Below, one piece after another: positions 45,083-53,933 of a stretch of 64,000 nucleotides of DNA. Position numbers and translations under genes: made by a program. The stretch comes from Streptococcus suis. GTDB taxonomy: Bacteria > Bacillota > Bacilli > Lactobacillales > Streptococcaceae. The first letter of the stretch is position 1. Every line of letters begins with the position of its first letter. The notes under the pieces are model-generated. The model was not told the DNA's origin and made no database searches. It saw only the letters and a list, made by a program, of their open reading frames with translations. The stretch is taken from assembly GCF_024509525.1 (NCBI RefSeq), contig NZ_JAMWEM010000001.1, positions 1 to 64,000 of the forward strand. Reading direction: 5' to 3'.

Positions 45083-47785
45083 CTAAATTGCTTTTTCATC
45101 CAATCCCATTTTACGTTGAACAGCTTTTACAATTTCAACCACAACAACCATGAGCCCTGAACCAATAATGGTTACCAACCACTGGGTTGGAGAGAGAACG
45201 GATACATGGAAGAAATTGCTAAATCCTGGAACAACGATTGTCGCCATTAACAAAAGGAAAGCAAATGGAATTGACCAATTGAAGAGTTTATTTTTGAACA
45301 AACCAACTGTGAAAATGGACTGATAAACAGACTTAACATTATATGCATGAACCAGTTGAATCAAACCTAATGTCACGTAAGCCATTGTCAAAGCATCTGC
45401 ATGGATTTCTTCATAAATGCTGTGTTCTGGGTAAAGCAGGGCAAATCCATAGACACCCAATACCAAAGCGGTCTGTAGAATACCTTGATAGATGATAGAG
45501 CTAAGAACACCACCTGAGAAGAAGCTTGAATTGCGTCCACGAGGTTTGTGTGTCATAATACCTGGTTCAGCAGGCTCAACACCAAGAGCGATAGCTGGAA
45601 GAGTGTCTGTTACCAAGTTAATCCAAAGGAGATGAACTGGCTCCAACACGTCCCAACCAAAGAGGGTTGCAAGGAAGATACACAATACTTCTGCCGTGTT
45701 AGCAGACAAGAGGTACTGGATCGTTTTCTGGATGTTAGAGAAAACCTTACGTCCTTCTTCAACCGCTACGATAATCGTCGCAAAGTTATCATCTGCAAGG
45801 ACCATATCAGAAGCACCTTTAGATACTTCCGTACCTGTGATACCCATACCGATACCGATATCAGCTGTCTTAAGTGAAGGGGCATCGTTGACACCGTCAC
45901 CTGTCATGGCAACAACCTTGCCTTCATTCTGCCAAGCCTTCACGATACGCACCTTGTGTTCAGGTGATACACGGGCATAGACAGAGTATTGCTTGAAAAC
46001 TTTTTGGAATTCTTCATCGGACAGTTCATTGAGCTCTGCACCAGTGAAGACATGGTCTTCTGTGTCAGTTTCATCGATGATACCAAGACGTTTGGCAATC
46101 GCTTCGGCCGTATCTTGGTGGTCACCCGTAATCATGATTGGACGGATACCAGCTTCCTTGGCAACACGCACAGCTTCTGCTGCTTCTGGACGCTCAGGGT
46201 CAATCATACCTACCAAACCTGAAAAGATAAGATCATTTTCGACAATCTCAGATTCCAATTCAGGGATTGCATCCACATACTTGTAGGCCATCATCAAGAC
46301 ACGAAGAGCTTGCTTAGCCAAGGACTTGTTGGTTGCAAGAATTGCTTCTTTGTCTGCATCTGTGATTGGACGAACTGTCCCGTTTTCTTCAATATGAGTC
46401 ACACGTTTGAGCAACTGGTCTGGTGCACCTTTAACAGCTACAAAGAAGTTTCCAGCAGCTTGTTGGTGAATAGTGGACATGAGTTTGCGGGTTGAGTCAA
46501 ATGGCAATTCTGCCACACGTGGCTCAGCAACCAAGACTTCACGTACATCAAAGTGTTGATCTAAACCAAACTGAACAAGAGCCGTTTCAGTTGGGTCACC
46601 AATCAATTTACCAGATGGATCTACTTTGGTATCATTGGCAAAGTTCATAACACGAAGCGTTGTGTTACTTGCATCCAAAGCTTCTTTAGCATCCACCAAT
46701 TGACCGTTTGTATAGACTTTTTCAACAGTCATCTGGTTCATAGTCAAAGTACCAGTCTTATCTGATGCGATGATTTCAGTTGAACCAAGTGTTTCAACGG
46801 CTGGCAATTTACGAATGATAGAATTGCGCTTAGCCAAGACCTGAGTACCAAGTGAAAGAACAACAGTAACGATAGCTGGCAAGCCTTCAGGAATTGCCGC
46901 AACTGCAAGGGCTACAGAGGTCATAAGGTTTGCTAATGCCGCTTCTCCGACTGTCAAAGAAGGGTCACGTCGGAACATTCCGACTGCAAAGGTGATTGCT
47001 GCAATAATCAAAACTGCATAGGTCAAGACCTTAGACAATTGATTAAGGTTTTGCTTCAATGGTGTATCGGTCTCATCTGCATTAGCAAGCATACCTGCGA
47101 TATGACCAACCTCTGTAAACATACCAGTGTTCGTTACCACACCAAGACCACGACCGTAGGTCACGTTTGAGTTTTGGTAGGCCATGTTAACACGGTCACC
47201 AATTGGTGCATCTTCTGCCAATTCCTTGCTCAAGTCCTTATCGACAGGAACAGACTCACCAGTCAGAGCCGCTTCTTCAATTTTCAAAGAGTTAGCTTCC
47301 AACAGACGCATATCCGCAGGCACAACATCCCCTGCTTCAAGAAGAACGATATCACCTGGCACCAAGTCTTTTGAGTCCACCTCTACCACGTGACCGTCAC
47401 GACGAACACGGGCAACTGGACTAGACATATTCTTCAGGGCTTCAATGGCTGCTTCTGCCTGACCTTCTTGGTAGACACCGAAGGCTGCGTTGAGGATAAC
47501 AACAGCCAAGATGATAATAGCATCCGTCAAACCGTGTGAACCTTCAGTAATTACCGTCAAGATTGCTGCTGCAATCAAAATGATGATCATCAAGTCCTTA
47601 AACTGATCCAAGAATTTAGCCAAGAGTGTGCGTTTCTCACCCTCATCTAATTCGTTTCGGCCATATTCAGCTAAGCGTTTGCTAGCTTCTTGACTTGTCA
47701 AACCTTCTACAGAAGATTCGAGGCTAGACAATACTTGTTCTTCGTTTTGCGTATAAAACAAATCACGTTTTTGTTCTTTTGACAA
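45083..47785 (-). CDS. P-type cation-transporting ATPase (PacL/MgtA-like, Mn2+/Ca2+ export)
   Basis: A 900-aa P2A ATPase with ten predicted helices. Motifs in order: TGES (actuator), IPEGLP in helix 4 (metal site), DKTGTLTMNQM with the phosphorylated Asp, KGAPDQLL (nucleotide), and TGDGVNDAPSLK. The C-terminal CATIONATPASE_C domain is complete. Streptococcal homologues (pneumococcal MgtA) export Ca2+ and Mn2+, and the Mn2+ riboswitch-like leader here supports manganese efflux. Translation starts at a TTG (47785) after GGAGAAGG. Confidence 0.9.
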   Translation of the reverse strand: MSKEQKRDLFYTQNEEQVLSSLESSVEGLTSQEASKRLAEYGRNELDEGEKRTLLAKFLDQFKDLMIIILIAAAILTVITEGSHGLTDAIIILAVVILNAAFGVYQEGQAEAAIEALKNMSSPVARVRRDGHVVEVDSKDLVPGDIVLLEAGDVVPADMRLLEANSLKIEEAALTGESVPVDKDLSKELAEDAPIGDRVNMAYQNSNVTYGRGLGVVTNTGMFTEVGHIAGMLANADETDTPLKQNLNQLSKVLTYAVLIIAAITFAVGMFRRDPSLTVGEAALANLMTSVALAVAAIPEGLPAIVTVVLSLGTQVLAKRNSIIRKLPAVETLGSTEIIASDKTGTLTMNQMTVEKVYTNGQLVDAKEALDASNTTLRVMNFANDTKVDPSGKLIGDPTETALVQFGLDQHFDVREVLVAEPRVAELPFDSTRKLMSTIHQQAAGNFFVAVKGAPDQLLKRVTHIEENGTVRPITDADKEAILATNKSLAKQALRVLMMAYKYVDAIPELESEIVENDLIFSGLVGMIDPERPEAAEAVRVAKEAGIRPIMITGDHQDTAEAIAKRLGIIDETDTEDHVFTGAELNELSDEEFQKVFKQYSVYARVSPEHKVRIVKAWQNEGKVVAMTGDGVNDAPSLKTADIGIGMGITGTEVSKGASDMVLADDNFATIIVAVEEGRKVFSNIQKTIQYLLSANTAEVLCIFLATLFGWDVLEPVHLLWINLVTDTLPAIALGVEPAEPGIMTHKPRGRNSSFFSGGVLSSIIYQGILQTALVLGVYGFALLYPEHSIYEEIHADALTMAYVTLGLIQLVHAYNVKSVYQSIFTVGLFKNKLFNWSIPFAFLLLMATIVVPGFSNFFHVSVLSPTQWLVTIIGSGLMVVVVEIVKAVQRKMGLDEKAI

Positions 47786-47906
47786 TTTCCTTCTCCTTTT
47801 CGGTCTCTTTTCTACCTTTTACAATAAAAAAGAGACCTGTTTAATGAGAACCTCTCTTCACAGCTAGGCACTTCTATCTAGGGCTAGTTTTCTGTCACTC
47901 ATCTTT

Positions 47907-47970
47907 ATACTCTTCGAAAATCAAACTCAGGCGTTGTTGACTTGAATTGATGAACTTTAGTTCAATCTGC
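47907..47970 (-). repeat. Dispersed repeat, copy in the ATPase leader
   Basis: Read on the minus strand, AGATTGAACT...GTTCATCAA...TTTGATTTTCGAAG matches the pattern of the two 66-bp repeats at 57902-57967 and 58018-58083, though more diverged. It lies between the riboswitch and the start codon. Confidence 0.55.
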
Positions 47971-48041
47971 ATCGGCATCGCCTAGCCTGACTTTGTTTTT
48001 CATTGAGTATTAGTTTTTTGAAATACAGTCAGTATTCCTTC

Positions 48042-48069
48042 AAAAAACTGCCTTGATAGGCAAAAAAAA
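48042..48069 (-). terminator. Possible terminator in the ATPase leader
   Basis: A short TGCC/GGCA hairpin is bounded by T-runs on the minus strand (complement of A48042-A48047 and A48062-A48069). It is the nearest candidate for the expression platform of the upstream riboswitch; the stem is weak. Confidence 0.35.
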
Positions 48070-48094
48070 CTAGCTCTTATCTAAAAATACCTTA

Positions 48095-48210
48095 CTTGCG
48101 AAGACAGGTTCTAAAACAAGTCTCGCTATTTAAGATAGTGCCGGAAACGATTTTCGGAATGACGACACTACCACGGAATGCTCCGTTAGCTACTCCCTCG
48201 ATTTGCTAAC
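48095..48210 (-). ncRNA. yybP-ykoY-like manganese riboswitch
   Basis: Minus-strand RNA from about 48210 contains the conserved elements in order: GGGAGTAGC (48197-48189), TCGTCA, CCGGCACTATC and AGCGAGACTTGTTTT. These match the yybP-ykoY class, whose members sense Mn2+ and often control P-type ATPases. The promoter lies directly upstream. Boundaries are approximate. Confidence 0.75.
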
Positions 48211-48211
48211 T

Positions 48212-48239
48212 ATTATAACAAACTTTTGAGGAATTTCAA
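48212..48239 (-). promoter_or_regulatory. Promoter of the riboswitch-ATPase transcript
   Basis: On the minus strand TTGAAA (48239-48234), a 16-bp spacer and TATAAT (48217-48212), with a TGT extension. The untranslated leader would be about 420 nt. Confidence 0.7.
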
Positions 48240-48266
48240 AGATTATTCTTCTATGAAAACGTTTTT

Positions 48267-48653
48267 TTATTTCCAACTAATCTTCATCTTATAACTAGCA
48301 AATTTTTGTTGATTTTCCAGCCCATTTAAATCATAATGGAGAACAAGTTCTTGCAGTTCAGCACTCAGTTGATACAAGCTGGTTTGAGTGACAAAATGCT
48401 GAATTCCCATTGGCGTTGGAATGGTCACTATTGCTTCTTGTTCTTTTACAAAACGCATGATCGATTTAGGATTAGAAAAGCGAGTCATGACTAGTTCTTC
48501 TTCATCACACTTAATCACAACCTTTTCTTCCTCTTCGTTTTGATAGATGAAATAGAGTTTCCCCCCTTTTTCCTTCACTTCTACTGGGAATGTCTGGTCT
48601 ATCACTTCCAATTGTCCATCTAAATCAATCTCATTTTTCAAATAAATCTGCAT
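48267..48653 (-). CDS. DUF1934 family protein (YwiB-like)
   Basis: A 128-aa calycin-like beta-barrel protein of unknown function. It is mostly alternating beta strands (GGKLYFIYQNEEEEKVVIKCDEEELVMTRF), with a conserved TPMGIQHFVTQT segment. The ATG at 48653 has GGAGATTTTT in front; a start four codons upstream is less likely. Confidence 0.75.
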   Translation of the reverse strand: MQIYLKNEIDLDGQLEVIDQTFPVEVKEKGGKLYFIYQNEEEEKVVIKCDEEELVMTRFSNPKSIMRFVKEQEAIVTIPTPMGIQHFVTQTSLYQLSAELQELVLHYDLNGLENQQKFASYKMKISWK

Positions 48654-48819
48654 AAAAATCTCCATTTTTCTTTACAAGTTCGTTATAGACCTCTCATAGT
48701 ATATCATAATCTAGCACATAGCATCCCCTTTTGTTACATTAAATCCATCTGAGATAAACACATCCCTTCATTTATTTCAAAATATATCCGTTTAGACGAA
48801 GCTGTGCTATACTATTCTT

Positions 48820-49569
48820 ATGAAAAAAATAGAACTACTTGCTGGTGAGCGGATTGACCAGCTCTTCTCGACAGATGTTCAGATTATTCAAAATCGGGAG
48901 GTTTTTAGCTACTCGATTGACAGCGTTCTTCTTTCGCGGTTTCCAAAAATGCCTGCTCAGAAGGGGCTTATTGTTGACCTTTGTAGTGGAAATGGGGCGG
49001 TGGGGCTCTTTGCCTCTACACGCACCAAGGTCCAGATTATTCAGGTTGAATTACAGGAACGGCTGGCGGATATGAATCGCCGCTCCATTGCCCTCAATGG
49101 TTTGGAGGAACAGGTTTCGATTATCAATGACGACTTGGCTAATCTTCCCCAGTATAATCTGCGGTCCAAGGTTGATTTGATGCTCTGCAATCCTCCCTAC
49201 TTCAAGGTAGATAAAGAGTCAAACCTCAATGAAAGCGAGCATTATCTTCTGGCCAGACACGAGATTGCGACCAACCTAGACAGCATTTGTCAGGTGGCCC
49301 AACAGGTACTCAAATCCAATGGTCGCTTGGCCATGGTCCACAGGCCCGACCGATTTTTAGATATTTTGGACACGCTGAGAACCTACAAACTAGCTCCCAA
49401 ACGCATCCAGTTTGTCTATCCCAAGGCCAGCAAGGAGGCCAATATGTTGCTGATTGAGGCTATCAAGGACGGCTCGGTGGACGGTCTGCACATCCTGCCA
49501 CCTCTGGTTGTCCATGAGGAAAATGGCGACTACACTCCTGCCATTCGTGAGATTTATTATGGAAAATAA
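48820..49569 (+). CDS. tRNA1(Val) (adenine(37)-N6)-methyltransferase-like protein
   Basis: A 249-aa SAM-dependent methyltransferase of the TrmN6/YfiC group. SAM motif I is [15 protein letters not shown] (about residue 50). Catalytic motif IV is [12 protein letters not shown] (about residue 124), NPPY being the N6-adenine type. It overlaps the next gene by 11 bp; the GIY-YIG partner beside it is a common gene order in Firmicutes. Confidence 0.88.
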   Translation: MKKIELLAGERIDQLFSTDVQIIQNREVFSYSIDSVLLSRFPKMPAQKGLIVDLCSGNGAVGLFASTRTKVQIIQVELQERLADMNRRSIALNGLEEQVSIINDDLANLPQYNLRSKVDLMLCNPPYFKVDKESNLNESEHYLLARHEIATNLDSICQVAQQVLKSNGRLAMVHRPDRFLDILDTLRTYKLAPKRIQFVYPKASKEANMLLIEAIKDGSVDGLHILPPLVVHEENGDYTPAIREIYYGK

Positions 49570-49828
49570 GGCCTACTTTTATGTCTTGGAATGTGCCGAC
49601 GGGAGTCTTTATACTGGTTATACGACTGATGTGGAGAAGCGGCTTGCTACCCATAATCGTGGGAAAGGGGCCAAGTACACCCGCGGACGCTTACCTGTCA
49701 GCTTGCTCTATCAAGAAGCCTTTGCTAGTAAGCAGGAAGCCATGTCTGCCGAGGCTTTGTTTAAGAAACGCAGCCGGCAGAGTAAATTAGACTACATCGC
49801 AGAAAGAAAACAAGAAAATGCAAAATAA
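49559..49828 (+). CDS. GIY-YIG nuclease superfamily protein (UPF0213)
   Basis: An 89-aa protein with a GIY-YIG domain: [32 protein letters not shown] carries the YVL...YTGY pair and the catalytic Arg. A KRLATH and a later [16 protein letters not shown] follow, as in the YazA/UPF0213 group. ATG at 49559 overlaps the methyltransferase end. The biological role is unknown. Confidence 0.88.
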   Translation: MENKAYFYVLECADGSLYTGYTTDVEKRLATHNRGKGAKYTRGRLPVSLLYQEAFASKQEAMSAEALFKKRSRQSKLDYIAERKQENAK

Positions 49829-50168
49829 AAAACATATCCACCGCCTTCGCATCATTTGGCATATTTTGAGAGTGACTGGTTTTGCCACTTTTCTCACTTC
49901 CTTTTTCAGCTTTATCTTTCTAGCAGCTGGTTTGCTGCTCTGGTTGGAGCCTGACTTTACTAGCTATGGGGACAGTCTCTGGTACAGCTTTGTGACGGCG
50001 ACGACTGTTGGCTATGGAGATATGCTGGTCACCACTGCTTTTGGACGGATTACCAGCATTATCTTAGCTATTTACGGCATACTCTTTCTAGGAAGTCTGT
50101 CAGGTCTGGTGGTCAGCAAGCATTATTCTTCAGCAATCGAACAGGACAAGCAAAAAACTGGCTCTTAG
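49818..50168 (+). CDS. Two-helix potassium channel
   Basis: A 116-aa Ion_trans_2 protein: helix 1 ([23 protein letters not shown]), pore loop with selectivity filter TTVGYGD (about residue 67), helix 2 ([22 protein letters not shown]). No RCK regulatory domain is attached. It should assemble as a tetramer. It overlaps the GIY-YIG gene by 11 bp, the third member of a coupled series. Confidence 0.88.
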   Translation: MQNKKHIHRLRIIWHILRVTGFATFLTSFFSFIFLAAGLLLWLEPDFTSYGDSLWYSFVTATTVGYGDMLVTTAFGRITSIILAIYGILFLGSLSGLVVSKHYSSAIEQDKQKTGS

Positions 50169-50182
50169 GAACCAGTTTTTTC

Positions 50183-51379
50183 TTATTTTTGATGACCTAG
50201 CCGAATTTTTCTGCCTACGATTGTCAAACCAATCACTAGCAAGGAAACTGGTAGGAGCTGTATTGGAAAGAAAAGACTGATAAATATACCTGCCAGCCAT
50301 TCCTTTTCGAGAAGAGCGATGGCCATAGACAAACTCACCACCAAAACGACAAACAAACTGTCTGCTTGTGGAAAAAGTTGTGCCACCGCAAATCCTTGCA
50401 AAAAGGCAGCAACGGTTACCGGAAAAATATCTCCACCAGTCCATCCTGTCCATAGACAAAAGTCTAGGAAAATCAATTTGGCAAAAGATAGGATGATGAG
50501 TGTGAGAATAGGCGTTTCCATTCCCACTTCCACAATTGTATGCAAACTGTGTTGACCTGAGAATAACAAGTTTGGTGCAAGCATGGTCACTAGGAAAATG
50601 CTTAAGGCTCCGAGGCTAATCTTGATAGATAAGGAAAGGTTTAACCTGTCTAAACTTGCACGAATAAAAGGTTTCAACCAAGAATAGCCCTTGCCTATTG
50701 CATACCCATACAAACAGAGTGGCAAAAAGAATAGCAAGTCTGTCAGCGACCAAGTTGTCTCACCTAATTTTGTCACAAAAGACGGCTGGTCTGTCAATCG
50801 CATCATGAGCCAAAAGACAAACAAACCATTGGCAATCAACAAGTTGCGTAATCCTTTCCCTGTCTCCTTTTGACTGCTTGGATAAGGTAAAAGATAGGAC
50901 CTGGGATGAAAGAGATAATTTATCCTCTTTCCTATCCCCTGTCCACTCACATGCTCCCAGTTGGCTTCCAGATAACGTAACTTATCCGCCTGCCAGATGG
51001 AATAGGCAATTACTGCTCCAAGAAGAGGTGCTTCTGGACCAACACCTGCACCCGAAACCAAAATGACCAGTGCCAAAACTAAATTACGCCAGGTATTCTG
51101 ATAAGCCACTGTACCTTCATGACCCAATTCATGAAGCAAATCATGACTGGTCTTGGGTAAATTCCCCCACTTATTTTTTAGAAGAATGACCAAACAGGTT
51201 AACAGAAGCAAAATCAGAATCGAATAGACTGTTCCAAAATGAAACTGATGGGGCAGACTTTCCCATAAAAAGTGACTAATAACCTTTTCAGCCATGATAA
51301 AACTATACGAAACCAAGGCAATGACACTACTATAAACCAAACCAATGACGGTCAGGTGAATTTCTTTTTTTCCTACCAA
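50183..51379 (-). CDS. ClC family chloride channel/antiporter
   Basis: A 398-aa polytopic membrane protein. The GAGVGPEAPLLGAV stretch (about residue 110) is the ClC GxGxPEA selectivity motif; later GGDIFPVTVAA corresponds to the GGxFxP motif. It lacks CBS domains. It converges on the potassium channel gene with a 14-bp gap, so the window holds adjacent anion and cation channel genes. Confidence 0.85.
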   Translation of the reverse strand: MVGKKEIHLTVIGLVYSSVIALVSYSFIMAEKVISHFLWESLPHQFHFGTVYSILILLLLTCLVILLKNKWGNLPKTSHDLLHELGHEGTVAYQNTWRNLVLALVILVSGAGVGPEAPLLGAVIAYSIWQADKLRYLEANWEHVSGQGIGKRINYLFHPRSYLLPYPSSQKETGKGLRNLLIANGLFVFWLMMRLTDQPSFVTKLGETTWSLTDLLFFLPLCLYGYAIGKGYSWLKPFIRASLDRLNLSLSIKISLGALSIFLVTMLAPNLLFSGQHSLHTIVEVGMETPILTLIILSFAKLIFLDFCLWTGWTGGDIFPVTVAAFLQGFAVAQLFPQADSLFVVLVVSLSMAIALLEKEWLAGIFISLFFPIQLLPVSLLVIGLTIVGRKIRLGHQK

Positions 51380-51417
51380 AATTTACCTACAAGAAAAAGG
51401 CAGTATCCCTCTTTTCA

Positions 51418-51930
51418 TTATTTTATTTTGAAGAATTGAACAACCGCTACAATCTCTTGATAAATAAATACAAAAGCAATGGTGTAGTTGATCAAGAATC
51501 CTGTCATCAATGGGTGTGCCATCATAATCAAACCTGCAATGATTCCCAAAATTCCCAACCATACAAGTGGTGTGCCAACTGACTTATCTGTCTTACGGAC
51601 TTTCAAACCAACGATTGTTTTGGTAATTCCGTTGGTCAAAGCCCAGAATGAAATGATGAAAGGCACAAAGGTTACCAGTTCAATAAAACTACCAGAGAAC
51701 AAGGCTAGGGCCAAGATAAGCGTTACAATCCCGCCAAACAAGTTCCAACCATGCTTTTCTTCTGCTTTCAAATAATTCACAATCTCAGAAATCCCCTGAA
51801 CTGCAAATACAAGTGCAAACAAGAAAGTCATTGAAGCAAGACTAATCGCTGGATTCAACATCATTTGAAACCCAGCAAATACAGAAAAGATACCTGCAAG
51901 CAATAACAACCATTTCCAATTTTTTGACAT
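51418..51930 (-). CDS. HdeD-like DUF308 membrane protein
   Basis: A 170-aa protein with six membrane segments in three pairs, rich in Gly and Ala (WLLLLAGIFSVFAGFQMMLNP, TFLFALVFAVQGISEIVNYL, IITLILALALFSGSF-like). This internal repetition is typical of the HdeD/DUF308 family, linked in enterobacteria to acid stress. It is likely co-transcribed with the TetR regulator 26 bp upstream. Confidence 0.82.
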   Translation of the reverse strand: MSKNWKWLLLLAGIFSVFAGFQMMLNPAISLASMTFLFALVFAVQGISEIVNYLKAEEKHGWNLFGGIVTLILALALFSGSFIELVTFVPFIISFWALTNGITKTIVGLKVRKTDKSVGTPLVWLGILGIIAGLIMMAHPLMTGFLINYTIAFVFIYQEIVAVVQFFKIK

Positions 51931-51956
51931 TTCTGTCTCCCCCTTTTTCTAAGGAC

Positions 51957-52559
51957 CTAGTCCTCAATAATTCCATAAATCATCATATCCAAAACCTGTG
52001 ACAATTGATTTTCGTAGCCCGATACCAAATCTGTCAAACTGCTATCTGACGAAACGGTTAGATAGTAAGAACGAAACATATCCTGAATCAAGCGCAGATA
52101 GGCCATAGCCTTCTTTTCATCAATATGGTCTTTCAGTTTGGATTCTGATAGTAATTTTTGACAAACCTGTTCATTCAAGTCTAAAAATACAGCCTTCTGA
52201 GGTGCAATCGCCGCCTCCAACTCTTTTGGTGTTGCAATCATAGCTTCAAAAAAAATATGACTATGCTCTGGGAAGTCCTGATAAAATTTATGTCGTCTTT
52301 CCATATAAGCAGCCAGAGTGGGCACTTGACCATCTTCCCCCAGAAACAAGGTCAAAGCTTTTTCAAAACTTTCCTGAACACAGGCCAGATAGAGATCCGA
52401 CTTCCCTGAGAAATTATGATACAAAACTCCTTTGGAAATCCCATCTACCTTACAAAGCTCATTGATGACAAATCCTTTATAGCCTTGTGAAGCAAATTCC
52501 CTCAAGGCTGCTGCAATGATGATTTCTCTACGAAGTCTTGTTTTTTCTTCTTTTCTCAT
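51957..52559 (-). CDS. TetR family transcriptional regulator
   Basis: A 200-aa regulator. Residues about 10-55 are a TetR_N HTH (REIIIAAALREFASQGYKGFVINELCKVDGISKGVLYHNFSGKSDLY). The C-terminal ligand/dimer domain is all helical. A perfect palindrome covers its own promoter (52580-52608), so it should repress itself and the DUF308 gene downstream. Confidence 0.9.
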   Translation of the reverse strand: MRKEEKTRLRREIIIAAALREFASQGYKGFVINELCKVDGISKGVLYHNFSGKSDLYLACVQESFEKALTLFLGEDGQVPTLAAYMERRHKFYQDFPEHSHIFFEAMIATPKELEAAIAPQKAVFLDLNEQVCQKLLSESKLKDHIDEKKAMAYLRLIQDMFRSYYLTVSSDSSLTDLVSGYENQLSQVLDMMIYGIIED

Positions 52560-52579
52560 GGTCTTCCCTCCGATTTTTA

Positions 52580-52608
52580 ATTATAGACCATTCGGTCTAT
52601 AATGTCAA
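52580..52608 (-). promoter_or_regulatory. TetR promoter covered by a 10-bp palindromic operator
   Basis: On the minus strand TTGACA (52608-52603), a 17-bp spacer and TATAAT (52585-52580). The perfect inverted repeat ATTATAGACC/GGTCTATAAT (52580-52589/52594-52603) spans the -10 and the whole spacer. Confidence 0.85.
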
Positions 52609-52661
52609 CGATAAATTTTATACACAACAAAAATGGACTTGGCAACGCCAAATCCAACTTA

Positions 52662-53273
52662 CTAAAATCTTTCCAAAATCCTATTAATTTTCGCCATTGC
52701 CTCTTCAAAAATAACCTGAGCCTGACTTGGATCGGCAGATTGTCCTTCGATAAAGACCTGATAAATGTCTTCAAAGCCTAAAAATTCAAAGATAGACTTG
52801 ATGTACTGGGCAGCTGGATCTTGACCCGCATAAACACCACCATTGGACTGGATGTGCAGGAGCTTTTTGTCCTTGACCAAGCCGATAGAGCCTTCTGGAC
52901 CATATTTAAAGGTCTGGCCTGCTACATTGATGGTATTGACCCAAGATACCAACTGACTTGGCACATTGAGGTTCCAAAGGGGATTGACCACGACAATCTT
53001 ATCTGCCGCCAGAAATTGTTGGGTCAAGGCATTGTAACGGTCCAATTGCTCTGCTTGCTCAGTGCTGATAGCTTCGCCTTTTTTCGCAGCTCCCATAGCC
53101 TCTAACAAGGATTTGTCCAAGGCTGGAATCTGGTCCTCAAAGACATCCACTACTTCTATCTGATCTTCTGGGTGCAAACTGGCGTAACGAGTTTGAAACT
53201 CTTCCAAGGCTCGCAAGGCGCAGGACTTTTGTGCGTCAAGTGGGTGGGCCTTTACAATTAATACAGTCGCCAT
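52662..53273 (-). CDS. azoR: FMN-dependent NADH-azoreductase
   Basis: A 203-aa flavodoxin-fold quinone/azo reductase. Features: VLIVKAHPLDAQKSCALRAL (phosphate loop), VVVNPLWNLNVPSQLVSWVNTI (FMN isoalloxazine), GLVKDKKLLHIQSNGGVY. It lies just upstream of the TetR gene on the same strand. Such enzymes act on quinones and are often under TetR or MarR control, but no copy of the TetR operator was seen in front of it. Confidence 0.9.
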   Translation of the reverse strand: MATVLIVKAHPLDAQKSCALRALEEFQTRYASLHPEDQIEVVDVFEDQIPALDKSLLEAMGAAKKGEAISTEQAEQLDRYNALTQQFLAADKIVVVNPLWNLNVPSQLVSWVNTINVAGQTFKYGPEGSIGLVKDKKLLHIQSNGGVYAGQDPAAQYIKSIFEFLGFEDIYQVFIEGQSADPSQAQVIFEEAMAKINRILERF

Positions 53274-53354
53274 TGTTCACCTCCTTTATTACTAATTATT
53301 GATAAATACATTCTACTCTTTTTTATTTGAAATTCAAATCATCTGCTCAAAGCA

Positions 53355-53376
53355 AGAGGCTGGTCTCCCAGCCTCT
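53355..53376 (-). terminator. Hairpin downstream of the GNAT gene
   Basis: AGAGGCTGG (53355-53363) and CCAGCCTCT (53368-53376) form a perfect 9-bp stem with a TCTC loop. There is no long T-run. The sequence is again of the dispersed GAGGCTGG type. Confidence 0.6.
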
Positions 53377-53394
53377 CCATTTCTAAATTGTTCC

Positions 53395-53802
53395 TTATTG
53401 TAAATAAGTATAAGCAACACAGTCCAAGCTTTCAACAGCTGTAAAGCCAAGTTCCTCATAAAAAGACCGTGTTTTATCTGTATTGTCCGTCAAGAGATGG
53501 AGCTGATAAATACCCGGAAAGTGGGTAACGGCCTGCTCCAAAAGATGACGCCCAATCCCTTGTCGCTGATAGGTTGGTAGGACCAAGATATCCTGAATAA
53601 AAACGATTGAATAGCCGTCACCAACAGCTCGCAAGAGCCCAACTAGACGGTCACCGTCAAAGGCAGCGAGAACCAGTAGGCTATGTTCCAAGGACTTCTC
53701 TAGCATTTCTGGACGGCTGGTATATCCTGTCCAGTCCACAGAAGCATAGAGGTCTAAAACAGCTTGAAAGTCAAGTTGAGGATTTTGTTTGTAAGTAATC
53801 AT
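53395..53802 (-). CDS. GNAT family N-acetyltransferase
   Basis: A 135-aa acetyltransferase. Motif A (VLPTYQRQGIGRHLLEQA, about residues 73-90) holds the acetyl-CoA pyrophosphate loop QRQGIG, and motif B follows (LLTDNTDKTRSFYEELGF). The substrate is not predictable. A 12-codon reading frame with a perfect SD precedes it. Confidence 0.88.
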   Translation of the reverse strand: MITYKQNPQLDFQAVLDLYASVDWTGYTSRPEMLEKSLEHSLLVLAAFDGDRLVGLLRAVGDGYSIVFIQDILVLPTYQRQGIGRHLLEQAVTHFPGIYQLHLLTDNTDKTRSFYEELGFTAVESLDCVAYTYLQ

Positions 53803-53826
53803 GTCTTTCTCCTTTGTATTGTTATT

Positions 53827-53865
53827 TTAGAATACAAAGGCTTTGTCCATTGTTAAAATACCCAT
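53827..53865 (-). CDS. Possible 12-aa leader peptide upstream of the GNAT gene
   Basis: ATG at 53865 gives MGILTMDKAFVF and a TAA at 53827-53829. The preceding AGGAGGTACGACC is a perfect Shine-Dalgarno with good spacing, better than that of the GNAT gene 24 bp downstream. A TGTTATACT extended -10 lies just upstream. It may couple or attenuate GNAT translation, or encode a short peptide. Confidence 0.4.
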   Translation of the reverse strand: MGILTMDKAFVF

Positions 53866-53933
53866 GGTCGTACCTCCTGTTTTACTACAATTAGTATAAC
53901 AAAAACTGCTCCAATTATGAAGCAGTATTATCT

